Assembly: GCF_958298935.1 (NCBI RefSeq)
Contig: NC_084932.1
Coordinates: 21,865,501 to 21,929,500, forward strand
From: Phragmites australis
Taxonomy: Eukaryota; Streptophyta; Magnoliopsida; Poales; Poaceae
Length of the DNA stretch: 64,000 nt
Direction: 5' to 3'
The position numbers and the translations under genes were made by a program. Positions 54,031 to 64,000 of this stretch are shown here, piece after piece (the first letter of the stretch is position 1; each line of letters starts with the position of its first letter). The notes under the pieces were generated by a model, which had not been told where the DNA came from, did not search any database, and worked only from the letters and a program-made list of their open reading frames with translations.

Positions 54031-54982
54031 ATGGATCTTACCCTCAATGTTGCAGAAGCTTGGAGTGGTGGACGGCAGCGGCAAACAACGAGCCTGGCAG
54101 CCACCGCAAAAGGCTCAAACACCACTGCCCTACACACTCATGGCTCATGGATCTGAAAGCTTTTTGGATTTTGGGTAGTGGAGGTGCGGTGGTGACCGAT
54201 TGGTATGGTGGAGGTGCTTGTGGTGGCGGATTTGAAGTGGTGGTGATGAGGAGTGGATGGGAAGGAGCGAACAAGAAGGAAAGACAAAGGAGCACAATGA
54301 TTTGGGGGAAGAAGTCATGGGCGACGAGATGTGAGCAAGATTGCTGGTGGCGGAGGAGGAGCTCGGGTGGTGGCTTGCTGTGGTGGCGGAGGAGCTCGTG
54401 GTGAGGACTGGTTGCGGTGGTGGTGAGGACTGTTTCGAACGGGAAACGAGAGATTTTTCCCTTTGCACGCCTGACGCCTCCCGGCCATGCTCTTTCATTT
54501 TTCGTCCACGCATTAGGTCTCTCTACCGCATGGGCCAGTCGGAAGCGTCGAGTGCCTGTCCTGCGCTAGGCATGTTTCGAGCATGCGCAAGGCCCCTGTT
54601 GGTAGAACACATCCCGGTCTGTGTTCTGTGCAATTTAGGGTAGGTTTCACGTTTCCTGATGTAAAGCCGCCAACCGCAGGGAGTAGCCCAACACATTGTG
54701 GTGACTCATAACCCCCCAGCACAAACATTGTGGCGCACACACGGAGTCACTCATACACCCACATACACAGTTAGTCACTCATCTCATACACTATTGTCTA
54801 TCCCAGAAATACATCAATTTGTTATATGCTTTTATTCGATTGCTCTGATCCTGCTGTCATCTTATCCATGCTCAGCTAAAGACTTCAAATTCAGATTTCT
54901 TGTTTTGGGATGGCTATCTGCCTATACAGCCGCACATGCATACGTAGCTAACCGGCTAACTTGCTAACCCTCGCTAGACATT
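54031..54982. other. GC-rich, GGTGGT-rich segment, unidentified
   Basis: Open frames on both strands (for example minus 54,513-54,145) are rich in Pro/Ser or Gly/Trp and look compositional. It may be the leader exon of the minus-strand CACTA. A CACACGGAGTCACTCAT phrase near 54,734 resembles 48,786, suggesting distant shared repeat content. Confidence 0.35.
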
Positions 54983-55839
54983 CAGTACTATAAAAATTAT
55001 TTTCAGAGATGATCCATAACCCATTTTCATAGGTATTTAGCGTACCCACCTGTGACCGAAGGTATGTGGAAATGGACAATTTTCATAGGCGCAAAAGACA
55101 CCGTCTGTGGAAATCTATTATCTCTAGTGATTCACATAAGGAATCACCTGTGAAAATCTATTATCACAGGTGGTTCTTTAAGCCAACCGCATGTGATAAT
55201 CAGTTCCTGAATTGACATTTTTTTATACAAAAAAGCAAAAAAAATTCCCCGATCGGGCACCCTCGCAGTCGCAAGTCACAAGTCACGCGATTTTTGCGTG
55301 AAATACGCACATGTGCGGTTCTTGGCACTCGAACCCAGGACCTAGAGCACCCTCCTTACCATCTCACTATACACTACTAGTGATACAAATAGCATATGCA
55401 ATCCTTTTGATATCTTCTATCTGAAACTTCAAATGATTATTTAGATATATATAAATGACTTCAAATGAAAAACTTTCAACTACAAAGTTGTAGATCAAGT
55501 CGAGGGCTACAATTTTGATATAAAGTTTATCCTCATCCGACTTCATATAAAAAAAATTATGAATTTTTCAAGATAAGTTGTCACCCATTTCCATAAGTAT
55601 TTCACACAATGAACCACCTCTGGAAATGACTTTTTACATAGGTTATTCCTTATATGAACCGCCTATGATAATCATCCATTTCCACAGGCAGTTCATATAA
55701 GGAACTGCCTGTGAAAATTTGTTTCCACAGGCGGTCTGTAACCACAGGGAGTCCTCGCCAATTGCTCAGATGGTTTTTCAAATGAACCGCCTATGAAAAA
55801 GCAGCATAGATGTCTCAAAAAATAGTTTTCCTAGTAGTT
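54983..55839. mobile_element. CACTA-like non-autonomous element, about 857 bp, degenerate ends
   Basis: The left end CAGTACTATAAAAATTATTT and the right end, reversed, AACTACTAGGAAAACTATTT pair over most of 20 bases. Each has one change in the CACTA pentamer. Subterminal repeats of the TTTTCATAGGCGGTTC type fill both flanks (55,030-55,200 and 55,590-55,800). The candidate duplications ATT and TTT match only in part. A copy of the AAGTTGTAGAT..GAGGGCTACAATTTT module lies at 55,465-55,590. Confidence 0.6.
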
Positions 55840-56280
55840 TTTGTAGTTAGATTTAAACTCGTTTTGTTAAAATCGAATACTTGTACATCTGTACTATATA
55901 AGTCTCGGTGTTATACATGAATAATCATCGCGTGATTCATCCATCCTCTACACGCTTTCATGGCATCAGTTTGGTTCTAACCTAGGGTATCCTCTTCCTC
56001 CCTCTCCCACCGCATGGCCATCCAATGCCCGCACGTCCACCTTCTGCCATGGTCGATGCAGCTACCCACGCTTCTCCTCTCCTTATCATCAACATCAAGA
56101 CCCACACTCCCTTCAACCTCGAGCCGTACCCACCCAATTACATATGATGTTGGGAACTTTTCCTGGTTCCCATTGGCTATTAGCGGAAGAAAAGATGTCT
56201 TACACAAACAAAGTGTGGCGAGAGTCTCTTCTAGAGTGGATACTTAAGCTTGGAGAAGTAGAGCGGAAGGAGAACTAATA
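55840..56280 (+). mobile_element. Copia 5' fragment (LTR end, primer site, gag start)
   Basis: A TATATAAG box at 55,895 lies near an LTR end, then TGGCATCAG at 55,961 where the primer-binding TGGTATCAG is expected. A gag start then reads NIKTHTPFNLEPYPPNYI, followed by ELFLVP, as in copia gag N-termini. The frame carries stops, and the element ends near 56,275. Only the first part survives. Confidence 0.6.
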
Positions 56281-57397
56281 ATGTCTTGATAGTAAAAAGA
56301 TTCGTCCTTTGGCCTGATGGCAATGAGTCTGCATTTATAGTGTCATTTATGGTGTAAATGTGCAAATATGCCCTTATAGAGACAGCGATACAAACTATCA
56401 TTATACCATAGGGACCTAGGGCTGGTCGAATCGCACAACATGGATCTAGGTAGGATGCATTTACCCCTAATCAGAAGATATTATCTACTATGATAATACT
56501 ATGGTGCAAGTGGCCCTAAGGGCGTGATACTCAGCTAGTCGCCTATTGTGGCACCGTACTGTCCAAGGTGTCAGTCCAGCTCCCACTTGCGCTGGGATGT
56601 CAGAACGGCCTCCACTTGCATAGGTATTAAATGTCAGTCACTTCTTTGTAGATGGAGGATGGCTGGCGGGCCCCCTCTGGCTGATCTTTCTCCAAGACCT
56701 GATGACTCACCCCCCGTGCTTCAGGGAGCCTGCCTAGGCTCCGAAGGACTGGGGCTTCGGGAGGCTAGGGCTCTGGAGAGTTTCGAAGCCCAGAGATCCG
56801 CAGGGTCTCCAGGGACCCGTGGTCCACATGTGTAGTCTGGCAAGGCTACAGGCATCGGGGGTTCTTAATGATGACCCTCTCGCTTCGTTGGCTGCAATCA
56901 CGAGGGTAGCCAACGGAGCGCTCGGTCCCATGGTTTTATCGGAGTAGGGCCTCCGGTGGTTCCTAGCTCCGTAGCCAATGGTCTATGGTCATTTGTATTT
57001 CTTGAATTGTTTTGGAAAGTCTAGTCCAATTGGTTTGAACTGATCGTCCGATGAGACTTGTGAGAGGGGGCATTAAATGTGACATGCATTTAGTAGCGTG
57101 GTTACACCTTGTGAAGCGATAATGGAGCATGTGGCGCCTCATTGTTGGAGGTTGTGGGGAGCTGTTTTGCTCCCCCATTACCGTGGCCTCGTGGGTGAAA
57201 GGATGGGGGGCGTGTGCGATTCCCTAGGAGGAAATGACTCCTCCCTTAGCTTTATAATGAGAGGGTCTCGGCCAAGCGGTGGCTTGCCCTGCACCTCTGC
57301 TCCCATATGCTTCGCTCCAGCCCGCCCGCTCTACCGACCATAGCACTCCCATCTCCCACCATCGTTCAGTGCTTCTCATCGCCTCATAGGGACCCTC
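56281..57397. other. Leader of a grass retroelement, unclassified
   Basis: No coding frame recognised. Phrases such as GGACTGGGGCTTCGGGAGGC at 56,747 suggest untranslated leader of a Tat-associated retroelement. No LTR boundaries found. Confidence 0.4.
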
Positions 57398-58420
57398 ATG
57401 GCTAGTTCTGGTGCTTAAGGAGGGGCCGATATGTTGTCATCGGGCGGGGCCGTTGATGTGCGCGGGGTGGCAGTCAGTCAGCACCAATTCCTCCATTACT
57501 ACCTGGGCCGCCACCAGGTGTGGATCTCCGCAACGCCAGCTAGAAGGATCCTCAGTAAACCATCGTGCTGAGGGAATCCACCTTCACCGAGACCAAGCTC
57601 TATTGGATGGTCACGGAGGAAAAGATCCCACCAGATTTTTAGCCCGGGCCTCGCAGGGCGAAGTGATTCTGAAGCCTCTGGGCCACGAGAATGTGGTGTT
57701 TGAGGCCTTTTTCGATGTGGGCCTTGGCCTTAGAGCCATGCCGCTCCTCGAAGGGGTGCTTTGCTACTTCTACGTGGAGCTCCCGCATCTGTCGACCAAC
57801 ACCATTGCCCACCTGGCGAGTGGGCCATGCGGGCGAAGGGATGCGAATGAAGAGGAAACATTTTTGCCCTCATCCATGAAGTGAGTTGCCAACCGAAGAT
57901 ACAGATAGAGGACGGGGAGAAAAAGGCCCTCAGCTTCAGCAGCGTGAACTTCTAGCTATGGCCGGAGTACAATGATGAGTTTTTGCAAAGGCCACCAACA
58001 ACTGGTGGTACATCGGATGGCCAGAGCAGTAGTTTAACCATGATGTTGGCTTTGGATCCCCCCTTCGCTCTACGAACCAGGCCATTGAGTACGTTCGGAC
58101 CCCGGTGGTGGATATCTCCGATGCATAGTTTGCTTTGAGGTTAATGCTTCTCTAGAAGGTGGCCCAGAAGATGAGTATGCGTGATCTCACGGAGGAGTTC
58201 ACGATGTTGTGCTTCTGGCCACTTCAGGAAGACTGGAATCATGTCTTCAAACAAGCTGGGGAGGACGAGCCGAACGTGTACTCTAGGCCCACCGTCAGTT
58301 CTGGTGAGTCCTCTTCATTGTATAGTTTGGAATCCATAGATGTAGACGCCCTTTTCTTTCAGAGAATTGCCTCCTGCTGGAGTGAGCAACCGAAATGGTG
58401 GAGGAGTTCTTGATCCCACC
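57398..58420 (+). pseudogene. Grass retroelement-associated protein (Transposase_28-like), decayed
   Basis: The ATG at 57,398 begins MASSGA and hits TAA. Other frames then show STFTETKLYWMVTEEKIPPD, VVFEAFFDVGLGLRAMPLLE and FYVELPHLSTNTIAHLA. The next readable parts are NDEFLQRPPT and MSMRDLTEEFTMLCFWPLQE then DWNHVFKQAGEDEPNVY (58,159-58,290). The succession (VVF..FF..GLGL, FY.(V/L)..(H)L..N.I, RD..EEF...WPL..DW) matches a common grass family annotated as putative gypsy-type transposon protein (Transposase_28). Its biochemical role is unknown. Many shifts and stops are present. Confidence 0.55.
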
Positions 58421-59253
58421 AACTGTCGTGGAGCAGAACTGGCGTATGGAGCTGGTCGGGAGCTGGGAGCAGTACAACCGCATCTGCCTCCACCTCGGGG
58501 TGGCAGCTCTGGTGTGGCTGGACCTGGTGGAGCCCTAGTTGGCCAAGAAGCGAGGGTGCGGGGTTTCTGGTGCCTTGGCCTCCGTAATTCCTGTGAGCTC
58601 TCTCCGGGCTCCGCCCCCGCCGTAGGTTCATAGACTGGCTCGGCGGGTGAGTCATTTGAGGTGTCGTTGGAGGGAACGAAGCATCGGAGGCAGGCTGGGA
58701 GTGTTGGAACCATAGGTGGCTTGACCGAGGTCAAAACCTAGCCTAGAGAGGGTGACTGTAGAAGGGGCCCGGCTCCTCCATACCCTTCTAGCCATGGACA
58801 AATCGATGGGAGAGGTGGTGGAGCCTTCCTGGACTTTCATGTAGCGTGAGGGGTTCGCTAACCTCTCCGACGAAGAGGACATTTTAGACTCTTCGGTTGA
58901 GGAGACCGGGTGCATTAGTAAGGCAAATCTCGCCCTATGAGTTTTTATTCTGTCATGGCGATGCACAAGGAATCATGACTTCCATGATTTTCCAATGTTT
59001 CATATGAGGCATGGAAGTGGATGCGTCCTCGGCCCTCACCCCTAAAGTCACAGACCCCCCTCCCTAGACGTGACCTTGATAGCCATTCTGGATGTGCCAG
59101 TGCCACCACCACGGGTCGTCGCATCGGTTCTAGTCCTGGTTTTGGTAGCTGGTGCTGGGGGAGCCGAACCCTTCGCGACGGTGGCCTTAGTACCTGCTGA
59201 GAGCAGCCTTGGCTTCAAGGCCTTGACTCCGGAAGACTTTGCACTTCGCTGTC
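58421..59253. other. Downstream part of the retroelement, unassigned
   Basis: GC-rich, with open frames on both strands but no recognised family. It may be the C-terminal half of the preceding protein. Confidence 0.35.
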
Positions 59254-59867
59254 ACACCCTGATTTTTCAAATTTTCAAATTCCTAAAAAAATTATAGAAT
59301 TTAATTAGGGTTTGCATAAAATAGCATAGCATAAAACCTATTTTATAAAGGAAAATGCAATTTGACACAGGATATATTTGTTTGAATGCACTCATGCTGG
59401 AGTTAGGCATTTAGGGTTTATTTGATTGTCTTTGTTTGTTCGTTTTTGCTTTAGAAAAGAATTTAGCCAAAGGATTTAGCAAGGAATAGAAAAGGAAACA
59501 AATGAAAAGGAAAAAGAAAAACCTCACCCGTGCTGCCTTCTCACTCTCTCCTCTCTACCTCGGCCTAACTCCCCAGCAGCCGGCCCGCTAGCCTTCTCTC
59601 CCTCCTCCCCTCCTCTTCCCATGTGGGTCGTGCCCTGGCCTAGTGCCGAAGCCACCGCTCAGCCCACCTACCACCTCCCTCCCTCGAACACACCTAGTGC
59701 CAAGCCATCTTCACCCCGAGCTGCTGACATGCGAGCCCCGCAGGTCAGATCCGCCTCCAACCTGGAGCTCGCCATGCCACCGTGTCCGAGACGAGCTCGA
59801 GCCCCACCGCATAGGAGACCTATGCACTCCCGAGTGCCCCAAACCTGCCTATATGTATGCCCATGTC
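59254..59867 (+). mobile_element. LTR-like 5' fragment (TGTCACACCCTG start)
   Basis: TGTCACACCCTGATTTTTC, then an A-rich part, a CTCTC-rich part and GC-rich sequence, the same order as 38,815-39,085. It ends where a second LTR-like unit abuts at 59,868. Confidence 0.5.
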
Positions 59868-61242
59868 ACATCCGGTTTTAACAGTCAAAACCAGATGCGG
59901 CTTATGTGTGCCCAGGATGTTCAACACACATAAGGACGTCACAGGTGAAGTAACAAAAGCAATACTTTTATTAAATAAATGTTAAACTCTTACAACAATT
60001 GACATATATTATCTTCTATGAAGATATCTGCAGCGGAACAGAAGCACTGGTGCCCAACAACACCACAAGCACTTGACCGGGAGACACACGCCTAGAACGC
60101 CACAACCTCGTCTTGATAGTCTTCAACATCTTCACTCACTGAGCAGCAGCATACATGTCGCATGGCGTAGGGAAAATAGCAAGTGTGAGCACATAGAGTA
60201 CTCAGCAAGTGGGGGAAAGTAATGATATGCAGGCTTATACCAAGAATACGCTAACAAATGGTTTTTTTTTGCGTAAATGGGAGTAATGAAAACATATTTG
60301 GACTCAAAACATTAAGCAATTATTGAGAGAATGTAACCCATATAGTGCAACACCCACCATACAAGGCTCCCCACCTTGCACACCATAACCGTCTAGTACT
60401 CCCTGTACTATAACCAAAACCACAACCATCTAGTACTCCCAGTACCAGAACCATAACCACAACCATCTAGTACTCCCTGTACAAGAACCATAACCATAAC
60501 CAAACTCATAACCACAACCATCTAATCATGTGAGGATCCAAGTCTCCCATAACCGTGAGCATGGCTGTTATAACAGTTTTACACTCTGCAGAGGATGTCC
60601 AGCTTTCCCCACGAGTCAGTGAATTCCATGTTGCCATGTTGCGCAAACACTTAACACACGCCAGTGGTGTGCTGCCAAGAATCACTATATGACATTTGCC
60701 ACCAACCAGAGACTAATCCAATATGTGTCTGCCCACTAGGTTTCACTGCCAGACTTTATGCGAGTTCAACTCCTACCCAAAAGCCCCTTTTTGCACTGAC
60801 ACAACACACACTAGATAGACTCTAACTAGTATGTCATGCCTTACCCATATCAGCCTCGTGGTTGGTACGTTACTTCTTGGGTTGTCGCTCCATGAACCAG
60901 TCCTTACTTAGGTTACTTGAGCAAATACTAAACCAACATCATAACCATGATAACCATCAAAACCACTTTGCTCAAGGCCTAAGGTTTCATGTTACTAGAC
61001 CATTAACACATTAACGATCATTGTTGCATATGTTCATTAGTCAAGATTATGACACTTCTCAACATCCCAAAAGCATGGCTAAGCAATCTACCCAACAAGA
61101 ATACCTAACTATAAACCATCTAGGTTCCAAGGAATGATAAGGGAAAATCTAGGGAAAACCCTAATATAAGTGACTACCCATCATATTGACACTGCATGCA
61201 ATTTTGTAAAACAAAACATTAAATAACATAGGTTCAATATGA
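59868..61242 (-). mobile_element. Gypsy-like LTR piece, minus strand
   Basis: On the minus strand it ends ...AACCGGATGTGACA at 59,868, with AATAAA-type signals at about 59,970 upstream of that end, as in an LTR carrying its polyadenylation site. It shares the CTCTGCAGAG...CTTTCCCCACGAGTC block with 41.88 kb. Its inner 755 bp are repeated in inverted form at 61,268-62,027. Confidence 0.5.
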
Positions 61243-62027
61243 GCCAGGAGAAGGCAAGTGTCCTTGATCATATTGAACCTATGTTTTTAAATGCTTTGTT
61301 TTACAAAATTGCATGCAATGTCTGTCAACACGATGGGTAGTCACCTATGTTAGGGTTTTCCCTAGATTTTTCTCTTATCATCCCTTGGAACCTAGATGGT
61401 CATTGGTTAGGAGTCTTTTATGGGTAGATTGCTTAGCCATGCTTTTGGGATATTGGGAAGTATCATAATCTTGACTAATGAACATATGCAATAATGGTCG
61501 TTAATTTGTTAATGGTCTAGCTACATGGAATCTTAGGTCTTGAGCAAAGTAGTTTTATTGTTGGACATGGTTATGATGTTGGTTTAGCGTTTGCTCAGGT
61601 AACCTAAGTAAGGACCGGTTCGTGGAGCGATAACCCAAGAAGTAACGTACCAACCACGAGGCTGATATGGGTAAGGCGTGATATACCGATTAGAGTCTGT
61701 CCAGTGTGCGTTGGGTCAGCACAAAAGGGGGCTTCTGGGTAGGAGCTTTGCTTGCGTAAAGCCTGGCGGTGAAACCTAGTGGGCAAACACACACTGGATT
61801 AGTCTCTGGTTAGTAGAAAGTGTCATACAGTGATTCTTGGCGGCACACCACTGGCGTGTGTTAAGTGTCTTGCAAACACGGCAACATAGAATTCACTAAC
61901 TCGTGGGGAAAGCTGGATAACCTCTGCAGAGTGTAAAACTGTTATAACAGCCATGCTCACGGTTATGGGAGACTTGGATCCTCACATGATTAGATGGTTG
62001 TGGTTATGAGTTTGGTTATGGTTATGG
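60488..62027. repeat. Large imperfect palindrome, arms about 755 bp, 25-bp spacer
   Basis: Left arm 60,488-61,242, spacer 61,243-61,267, right arm 61,268-62,027. The innermost 18 bases are perfect (AACATAGGTTCAATATGA against TCATATTGAACCTATGTT). Agreement continues to the outer end CCATAACCATAACC / GGTTATGGTTATGG, with roughly nine in ten positions alike by eye and few indels. Confidence 0.92.
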
Positions 62028-62212
62028 TAGAGACAATAGAGGTAGCAGGAGCCCACCCAAGGCTAGCTGCCATGCGCAATCTAATGGGAGAGGGATGAAG
62101 CAACCATATTCATCCAGATGAAGATTGGGGTCGCCAAGATGCAGCATCGTCCTAGGGGCATGTCACGGTAGAGACAATAGAGGTAGCAGGAGCCCACCCA
62201 AGGCTAGCTGCC
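62026..62212. repeat. Perfect 46-bp direct repeat, 141-bp spacing
   Basis: GGTAGAGACAATAGAGG... to ...GGCTAGCTGCC occurs at 62,026-62,071 and 62,167-62,212 without a difference. The first copy starts at the outer edge of the palindrome's right arm. Confidence 0.93.
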
Positions 62213-63215
62213 CTGCCCTAGATTGTGCGACAGTAGTGTGATCTATAGCCTGAGCGGCGGCAGCGAAAGCACCGCATGGGGCCATGGCACTAGGTAGCTT
62301 GGTGATCCTTGGCCAAGAAGCGTATGCAAGTCCCTATGGGGACCTTTTTGAAGGAGCCGAGCAACAAAGAGAGGGGCCTTGAACATTTTCCTAGAAGCCA
62401 ACATCGGCAATGAATTCTCAAACCTACTCCACCAGTGCTTGCATTGAACCATAGTCCAATCGAGCTCCAGAGGCGCCGACTTAGGAACCCACGTAGGGCG
62501 CACATGCGTCGTGGTCGATCAGCTGCTGTGTGCGGATTTGACTGACTGGGGGGAGGTCTCATAGGTGCTTCATGATGGCCAAGTTATGGCCGACGCAGGG
62601 AGGATTGAAGAACTATGGTAGAAAAACGTGACCCGTGCACAAAGGCAATGCATGTCGGTCTATGCGGTAGGGAATGAGCATCCCTACCGTGAGGGAGTGA
62701 AGCGGGTGGGTTAATGAAGAGGCCGACTAGGGGTAGTTGGAGGGGAGTAAAAGCGGGGAGAGGTGGTGCGGGCGAGTAGCTTCTGTGTATGAGCGTGGAG
62801 CGAGCGCAGAGGTTGAGGTGTCAGCACATGAACGGTGATGAGCAGATTTGGGTGCGAGAGACACGGGTAGCCCGGCTGGGGTGCGGATCTGACTGGGATG
62901 GCTCAGATCACCTAGCTCGCAAGTGGCACCGTGCTGGACAAATGGTAGAAAGGGGCTGAAGTCAAAATGCACGAAGGGAGCGGGTGGAGGAGGGGGAGGC
63001 ATTAGAGGGGGGAGCACCGGATCTGAGTGCCCCTTTACAGTGGCGGTGGCCACGTGATGCAGGAGGCTTACCTGAGCCCATATCGCTCCCGCAAAACAAA
63101 GGCTTGCATGCAAATTTCATTACATAATTCACTCTGCACTGTAACTTACACCTATCTAATCAAGTGACATGTATGCAGCGCATTTACCTTCAGTGTTGCA
63201 GCTAGCAAGTGTTTT
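62213..63215. other. GC-rich unclassified sequence
   Basis: Open minus frames (62,562-62,290 and 63,113-62,727) are proline- and alanine-rich and resemble no family I know. They may be leader exons of a transposon or chance frames. Confidence 0.35.
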
Positions 63216-63360
63216 AGAGCATCTCCATCCGGCCCCTTTTCCCACTCCTTATCCTATTTTTTAGGAAAAATAGCACAAAAACCTCTCCAACCGGCCCCCT
63301 TTCTCACCCCTCATCTTTGAGGGACCCCTAAAATTGCATCTTCAAACCTCATCCGTAGGA
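63216..63360. repeat. Short duplication near a possible element end
   Basis: TCTCCATCCGGCCCC (63,223) and TCTCCAACCGGCCCC (63,283) head two related stretches of about 35 bases. The phrase GAGCATCTCCA.C at 63,217 is frequent at the ends of some grass DNA elements, but I found no partner end. Confidence 0.4.
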
Positions 63361-63557
63361 AGTGTCTACGGAGCCCCTATCCATCAACGACCGAGCTTCC
63401 CGCGCCGCCACGGACATCTCCTCCGCCGTCCACGCCAGGTACGCCTTCGCCCCCCCTCCCCTGTCCCACCGCTTGGCACGCCGACACCTCCTCCGCTTGC
63501 CCACGCCGACGCCTCCTCCATTTTGGCCCACGCAGCCGCCTCCTCCGCGTGCCCCAC

Positions 63558-63725
63558 GCCGCCGGACCCCTTGGCCGCCCGCGCCGCTGGCCCCCTTCGC
63601 AGCTCGCGCCGCTGGCCCCCTGCCTGTGCCGCCGGACCCCTTGGCCGCCCGCGTCGCTGGCCCCCTTCTCCGCCCACGCTGCCGGGCCCCTTGGCAGCCC
63701 ACGCCGCTGGCCCCCTGCCCGCGCC
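63558..63725. repeat. GC-rich minisatellite, 70-bp and shorter periods
   Basis: GCCGGACCCCTTGGCCGCCC occurs at 63,561 and 63,631, 70 bp apart, with flanking CGCTGGCCCCCTTC alike. A third diverged copy starts 50 bp later at 63,681. The repeats keep frames open in several phases, encoding PLAARAAGPL-type peptides; I do not read this as a protein gene. Confidence 0.75.
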
Positions 63726-63759
63726 GTAGCCCAGCACCTCCGGTGCCCCCGCCCAGCAG

Positions 63760-63990
63760 ATGAGCGAGAGAGGGACTCGGAGAGGGAGGGAGTCTGGCAC
63801 AGAAGGAGTCCGGCTGGAGAGAGGGAGGGAGTCCGGCCGGGGAGTGGGAGAGAGGAGGAGGGAGGCGACTGGGAGAGTGAGGCAACGTGGAGAGATTTGG
63901 AGGCCGGCTGCAGAGAGCTTTGGAGGCCGGCTATAGAGAGAAATGGAGTGGGCTGGCTGTAGAGAGAGATGGAGAGGAGATAGAATCATT
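63760..63990. repeat. Purine-rich repeat tract at window end
   Basis: GAGAGGGAGGGAGTC.GGC recurs at about 63,791 and 63,821, then TTTGGAGGCCGGCT at 63,896 and 63,921, and TGTAGAGAGAGATGG-like words. Low complexity, no gene. Confidence 0.65.
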
Positions 63991-64000
63991 TTAATATTAG

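Noticed and set aside
55310..55345. Possible tRNA gene B-box (ACTCGAACCCAGGACC)
   Set aside because: The sequence around it does not fold into a cloverleaf and no A-box or acceptor stem is evident; similar phrases are common inside CACTA elements.
63349..63989. Minus-strand frames of 178 and 201 codons as proteins
   Set aside because: Glycine-, alanine- and arginine-rich repeats follow directly from the GC-rich tandem DNA; no domain or splice structure was seen.

Overview
This window looks like an intergenic, transposon-dominated stretch of a grass (Poaceae) nuclear genome, probably panicoid, although the species cannot be fixed from sequence alone. The pointers are grass-type CACTA, Mutator-like, Tat-type gypsy, copia and Sirevirus-like LTR sequences, plant MADS-box and bZIP gene pieces with spliceosomal introns, and the absence of any long intact gene, operon or bacterial signal. 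Almost every coding trace is broken by stops or frameshifts, so most entries are pseudogenes inside named or partly named mobile elements.

Layout. (1) 1-15,710: a Mutator-like element (MULE) whose left terminal inverted repeat (TIR) is split by a complete 9,850-bp CACTA transposon (51-9,900, TTT target duplication). The CACTA carries decayed TNP2-like and TnpA-like genes on the minus strand and a decayed mariner-like transposase on the plus strand. The MULE carries a decayed transposase, 70-bp repeats that appear to derive from its own coding sequence, and a GRF-like zinc-finger reading frame. (2) 16,535-18,351: a truncated CACTA-like element holding fragments of three unrelated host genes: an L-type lectin domain, the start of a TM9SF (nonaspanin) protein, and two K-box exons of an AGAMOUS-clade MADS gene. 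(3) 18,352-24,776: a decayed Ty3/gypsy element, followed by a 1.14-kb non-autonomous CACTA (24,802-25,940, AAG duplication). (4) 27.3-28.9 kb: a Sirevirus-type LTR with many palindromes. (5) 29.6-37.3 kb: a bZIP transcription-factor pseudogene split by a nearly complete Ty1/copia element (30,019-35,526, CCTCT duplication). (6) 37.5-47.3 kb: a minus-strand copia fragment, then a minus-strand Tat-type gypsy element (gag and protease at 44.2-46 kb, reverse transcriptase at 39.1-40.1 kb) separated by 4.1 kb of other LTR-like and CACTA-like sequence. (7) 47,286-48,309: a second small CACTA with a TTC duplication. (8) 49.4-51.5 kb: a second Sirevirus-type LTR. (9) 52-56.3 kb: CACTA transposase scraps, another CACTA-like element and a copia 5' fragment. 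(10) 57.4-58.4 kb: a grass retroelement-associated (Transposase_28-like) pseudogene. (11) 59.2-62.0 kb: LTR pieces that include a 1.5-kb imperfect palindrome. (12) 62.0-64.0 kb: unclassified GC-rich and repeat-rich sequence.

I see no intact host gene, no tRNA or rRNA gene and no CRISPR array. The observations most worth following are the three-gene capture at 16.5-18.4 kb, the large palindrome at 60.5-62.0 kb, the 70-bp array apparently grown from transposase coding sequence, the bZIP gene interrupted by a datable copia insertion, and the clean nesting order given by the target duplications. None of this amounts to a new functional system.
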